This document shows positions 19,222 to 22,692 of a stretch of 22,692 bases of DNA, in pieces; within the stretch, counting starts at the first letter, position 1; each line of letters starts with the position of its first letter. This stretch comes from Larix sibirica (taxonomy: Eukaryota > Streptophyta > Pinopsida > Pinales > Pinaceae): contig NWUY0300107371.1 in assembly GCA_004151065.3 (NCBI GenBank), forward strand, positions 1 to 22,692, in the 5' to 3' direction. Below the pieces are notes generated by a model that was given only the letters and a program-made list of their open reading frames with translations, was not told where the DNA came from and did no database searches. The position numbers and the translations under genes are program-made.

Positions 19222-19285
19222 CAGTAAGATGAACAGAGTTTTAAGCCATCCACCAGGATTCCATTTTCGCAGTGGTCTGTCAAAC
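19222..19285 (-). CDS. Putative exon B (64 bp), unidentified
   Basis: Minus-strand segment with acceptor GGCATACAG at its 5' end and donor GTGAGC at its 3' end. It reads FDRPLRKWNPGGWLKTLFIL plus L, with one base before the first full codon. That base completes ATG (Met) with the two bases left by exon A. It ends in phase 0, as exon C requires. The C-terminal GWLKTLFILL part is hydrophobic and may begin a membrane segment. The open frame runs on into the following intron, which alone is weak evidence. The case rests on splice sites, phase agreement and protein-like composition. Family not recognised. Confidence 0.4.
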
Positions 19286-19570
19286 CTGTATGCCATGAGT
19301 TTCTATGGGATACAGGTCAGGTGCAAGTTCTGGAGTACTTTGGTGGAATAAATACCCCTCAAACCTGACACCGGAGCTGAAAGAAGTCTGCCCTTTTGTG
19401 GTACAGCCCTTCATGGCAAGTTTCTCTATCTCTCTTTCTCGCACCCCCCAGAATCAGTGTTATCAAAACAGGGACGGAACCCACTGAACTGGCCAGTCAG
19501 ACCAGTTCCAGGGTTTGGGCCAGACCCATCTTCCAGTTCCATATGGAACCAGTCTGAACCGGATTGTTTG

Positions 19571-19595
19571 GATATATATATAGATAGATAGATAG
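19571..19595. repeat. Short (AT)n-(GATA)n microsatellite
   Basis: GATATATATATAGATAGATA then GATAG. It lies next to a GC-richer stretch (19470-19560) with several GAACTGG/CCAGTTCC-like inverted words. Confidence 0.9.
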
Positions 19596-19816
19596 TTCAA
19601 AATTTGAATATTTTATGTATTTTTTGGTCTATCAGTTTTTGTTTCTTGTTTCTGTTTTTCAATCGATTATCATCCGATTCAGTTTGTTAATGTGGCTAGG
19701 CATTTGGCTAGTTCCCTGCCATGCCAACCGGTGCTAAATCACTTAAAACAAACAATTGAGTATTAAAAACGTACGCAGAAAAATCTTTAAAAAAAAGTCA
19801 GATTTTGGGTACATAC

Positions 19817-19898
19817 ATTTGCTTCAGCCATGGCTCGGCATCCTTGTAATGTATTTCTCTTGGATAACCCATCATTGATTTGTTTCCATGTCTTCCCA
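19817..19898 (-). CDS. Putative exon A (82 bp), unidentified
   Basis: Minus-strand segment between acceptor CCGTTTACAG and donor GTATGT. It reads GRHGNKSMMGYPREIHYKDA then EPWLKQ, starts with two bases of a split codon and ends with AT, which the first G of exon B turns into ATG. The chain A-B-C gives 263 bases with no stop, about 87 residues, across introns of 531 and 1841 bp. Long introns are normal for large plant genomes. I do not recognise the protein. Upstream exons must exist; one weak candidate is given separately. A chance chain of open segments remains possible. Confidence 0.38.
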
Positions 19899-20173
19899 CT
19901 GTAAACGGACATAGGTCAATTGCATAATAGAAGGTCACACAGATAATATATGCTTTTACGACACTAACAATATCCTTCATTTTAGTAGTGATATACTGCA
20001 TCGTCTTCAACGCCCAATACAGATATTATCGCAAAAGTTGAAGACCTTCGTACACAATTATATATAATGAATCGACATGAGTAAATCCTGCATTGTACGG
20101 TGGATACTTGCTTACTTGGGTACCTGTGGGTTGCAAAATTAATGCCCCTGGATGCTGCAGGATCTGTATATAC

Positions 20174-20262
20174 ACAGTGTGTATATGCACCAAATAGCGG
20201 CAGTTTGGAGTGGTGGGTAGAACTTAAAATTGCCGAAGTTGACATGCATAGGGCACCCATTT
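20174..20262 (-). CDS. Weak candidate exon upstream of exon A
   Basis: Minus-strand segment after acceptor CTGCTCAG, reading NGCPMHVNFGNFKFYPPLQT then AAIWCIYTL. A possible but poor donor, GTATATAC, would leave one base and join exon A in phase. The donor lies in an ATATACACA/TGTGTATAT inverted repeat. The composition is protein-like but the support is thin; it may be chance. Confidence 0.18.
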
Positions 20263-20840
20263 CTGAGCAGTGGTCTAGCCGAATCCTCGTGATTGTATAT
20301 CCGTGGCATCATTATGAAATTATCTAGAAAAAGCCAACGCATTGAAATTCATCACTAGTAATACTAATTTTTACATCAAAACAAATTTACATTTTGGGCA
20401 AATACCAAATATCATTTTGGTCATACCCATCTTTACATTAAAACAGGTTTACCAATTAAACATGTGGGGTTAAGACTATTAACAAATTTTGAGATGACAT
20501 GCATGGATTATTCTAAAATTCTTCATTATTAATTCTATTTGTTATGTCTGCTAACATTTGAATAGCTGCTCTCTATTAATCTAGCAAGCCGTACTTCAGT
20601 TTAATTTGTTTTCATGTACATAGTTTGGCATAGACTCAATTTTGTTTATTAAACTAATTATTTCGAAAAACTATGGTTATTGAATGTTGATGTTTTTCTT
20701 TTAATTTTGTGCCACGGGACAAGGCAACGCCATGTCATCAGTATCTACAATTATTTGTAACTAAGGCAATTCGTAACATCAACCTTGCTCATAATTTGCT
20801 TAGCAATTAAAGCCCGCTCAAGTGATCTTTTATTGATCCG
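20263..20840. other. Unassigned AT-rich spacer before LINE-C
   Basis: No coding region, repeat pair or RNA gene recognised. The 5' truncation point of LINE-C lies at about 20835-20841. No target-site duplication can be tested because the element's 3' end is outside the window. Confidence 0.4.
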
Positions 20841-22692
20841 GTGAAAGATGAATGGCTCAATGCACTAATTGAGGTGGGCTTATCTGCAATGGATATATTG
20901 GTTAAAAAACTGAAACACCTAAAAGATGCTACGATTCGATGGGAGCGAAAAAAAAAAGACTCGAAGATGGACTTAGTCAACATTGAAGGTCAACTCCAGG
21001 ATCTCTTCCATTCTATTTCAAATGGCACATTCACACAGGTAGATGGAGTTGGAAGGAAGGAAACTGTAGATATTAAAAGTGGAAGAGGAGTCTTGGCAAC
21101 TTAAAAGCAGGGCGGTATGGGTCGAAGCGGGTGACTCAAACACGAAATTTTTTCATAAGTTTGCAGAAAACCATAGGATAAGAAATACTATTTGGGAACT
21201 ACGGGATTATGCTAGTGTGATGAAATCTTCTCTAGAAGATTTGCATTCGGAGGCCTCCAACTTTTTTGAAAAACAGTATCAAGATCCTAAATCTGCAACT
21301 TTATTGGAGCAATTCAAAGTTATAAAAGAATATCCCAACAATTTTTATGAAGAAGAGGGGAATAACATGTATAATTTGGTCACATCAAAGGAAGTGTAAG
21401 CGGTCTTGAAGGGCTTCGCTAAGTCAAAAATCCCAGGCCTTGATGGATGGACAGTTGAGCTTTTCTTATTCTTCTATGTTATCATGGGACAAGACATCTT
21501 AGTTGTGGTGGAAGAGAAGCGATTAATTGGTCAGGTTACAGGAGCAATAAACTCCACGTTTATTGCACTCATTCCCAAAATCTCTTGTATGGTCGATCTT
21601 AAAGACTTCAAACCGGTTTCTCTTTGTAACTTGGTTTACAAGATTATTTCAAAGATTATAGCATCCATACTTAAGCCTATCTTGTCCAAGTATATTCCAA
21701 GTGAAAAATTTGGGTCTTGGATGATAGACAAAAATTAGACATGGTTGGCATGGCCCAGGAGACTTTCCACAGAATAAAGACCAAGGGGAAAAAATTGTTA
21801 ATTCTCAAGATGGATTTGGTGAAAGCCTATGATAGGGTGGACTAGATTTTTCTTTGATTGATACTTATTCATGTTAGCCTCCCCTAGGAGGTTAGTCATT
21901 GGATCGTGGCTTGTGTGTCCTCTGTGAATTTTGCAGTGTTGGTAAATGGATCCCCTTCACAATTCTTCAAGGCTTCGAGAGGCTTGAGGCAGGGGTGTCC
22001 TTTATCGCCCCTTCTCTTCCTCCTCGTCATTGAATGGATTAGAAGACTTTTGATTAAATTTGGATTTCAAGGATCCCTTAAAGGAATTAAGGTCGCTTCT
22101 TCATCCTTGGTGACCCACTTACTCTTTGTGGATGATGTGCTTCTCTTTGGCGGTGACAGTGTGGAGGAATGGCTTACAATGCAAAACATCTTATCTATAT
22201 TCTGCAAAGTGTCTAGTATGCATATCAATTAGGAGAAATCCTTCTTTCTAGAACACAATATTGAGGAAGAGGTTAAATTAGCTATTGGTCAATTTTTTCC
22301 CTTCAAGTTCGGTCCCCTTGAGACAGGGACCAAATAATTGGGTTTTAATATTAAACCTAACAAATATCTGATCTCTTACTGGAGATGGCTACTAGCAAAA
22401 TTTGACCTCAAGATAAACAACTAGTGTTGGCGTTGGCTTTCTTTGGGGGGCATAATTACACTTGCCAAATTGGTCCTTCAAAACTTGGCCGTATATTGGA
22501 TTTATTTATACAAAATTCCTAAATCCATACTAAACGGGATCTGGAGATGAGTTTTCAACTTCATTTGCTCTGGGGGTGGTGACAAGAAGAAATTCCATCT
22601 ACTAAACTAGCTTCAACTGGAAAAACCAAAGAAGCTAGGTAGATGGGCACTCAAAAATATTTTCCTCTTCACACAAGCATTAGTTGTGTTAC
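20841..22692 (+). pseudogene. LINE-C: 5'-truncated L1 ORF2 (linker and RT), decayed, runs off the window
   Basis: The least decayed LINE copy. It starts in the linker after the endonuclease (VKDEWLNALIE, KKLKHLKDATIRWE). It then shows SRAVWVEAGDSNTKFFHKFA (21103-21162), KSKIPGLDGW (21421-21450), STFIALIPK, LKDFKPVSLCNLVYKIISKI (21598-21657), motif A LILKMDLVKAYDRVD (21798-21842, after a frame shift near 21715), SSVNFAVLVNGS, ASRGLRQGCPLSPLLFLLVI (21975-22034), and THLLFVDDVLLFGG (22111-22152), where the family FADD is FVDD with both Asp kept. The SSMHIN/EKS block and the thumb (WRWLSLGGIITLAKLVLQN) follow. In-frame stops include 21843, 21855, 21885, 22230, 22335, 22422, 22548 and 22608. The RT core is recognisable but dead. 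Confidence 0.92.

Noticed and set aside
20165-20189. ATATACACA-G-TGTGTATAT palindrome as a protein-binding site or terminator.
   Set aside because: A short AT-rich palindrome of this size is expected by chance here and has no gene context.
1-22692. CRISPR array, operon, phage or toxin-antitoxin type system.
   Set aside because: No regularly spaced repeats, no long bacterial-type ORFs, no ribosome binding sites; introns and LINE/SINE content show a plant nuclear genome.

Overview
The window looks like nuclear DNA of a seed plant with a large, retroelement-rich genome. A gymnosperm is plausible, but nothing in the sequence proves it. The support is a plant-type, intron-containing BTF3 (nascent polypeptide-associated complex beta) gene, several decayed plant L1-type LINE copies with a DUF4283/CCHC ORF1 and an endonuclease-RT-zf-RVT-RNase H ORF2, tRNA-derived SINEs, AT-rich spacers and long introns. 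I see no bacterial, phage, CRISPR or organelle features.

Layout. 1-1828 is a plus-strand L1 fragment (LINE-A: endonuclease, linker, start of RT). 1829-2712 is unassigned AT-rich DNA. 2713-3987 is a head-to-tail pair of 638/637-bp units, each with an 18-bp perfect hairpin. About 4015-10250 is a second plus-strand L1 assembly (LINE-B): ORF1, a first endonuclease, a second endonuclease C-terminal half, RT, zf-RVT region and the first residues of an RNase H. LINE-B is broken by a minus-strand SINE (7909-8014), a plus-strand SINE (8580-8715) and an unclassified 223-bp insertion (9240-9462). Each of the three has a target-site duplication and interrupts a reading that resumes on the other side. 10335-11340 holds an A-B-B-A-B tandem repeat and a purine-rich tract.

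The one clear functional gene is BTF3 on the minus strand, with five coding exons between 14114 and 12992 encoding 153 aa with consistent splice phases. Upstream of it on the same strand are three exon-like segments (19898-19817, 19285-19222, 17380-17264). Their splice sites and phases chain into one open frame of a protein I do not recognise, and the last is also in phase with the BTF3 ATG exon. They may be an upstream gene or 5' exons of BTF3. The space between holds a 248-bp tandem duplication, a coding-like but broken stretch near 16 kb and small tandem repeats. 20841 to the window end is a third, 5'-truncated plus-strand L1 copy (LINE-C), cut by the window edge, whose stops fall mostly where the family has Trp.

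All three LINE copies lie on the plus strand and are non-functional (stops, frameshifts). The genes here do not form a pathway or operon. I found no convincing new molecular system. The points most worth checking are the unidentified upstream exons, the tandem units before ORF1, and the unclassified 223-bp retroposon-like insertion.
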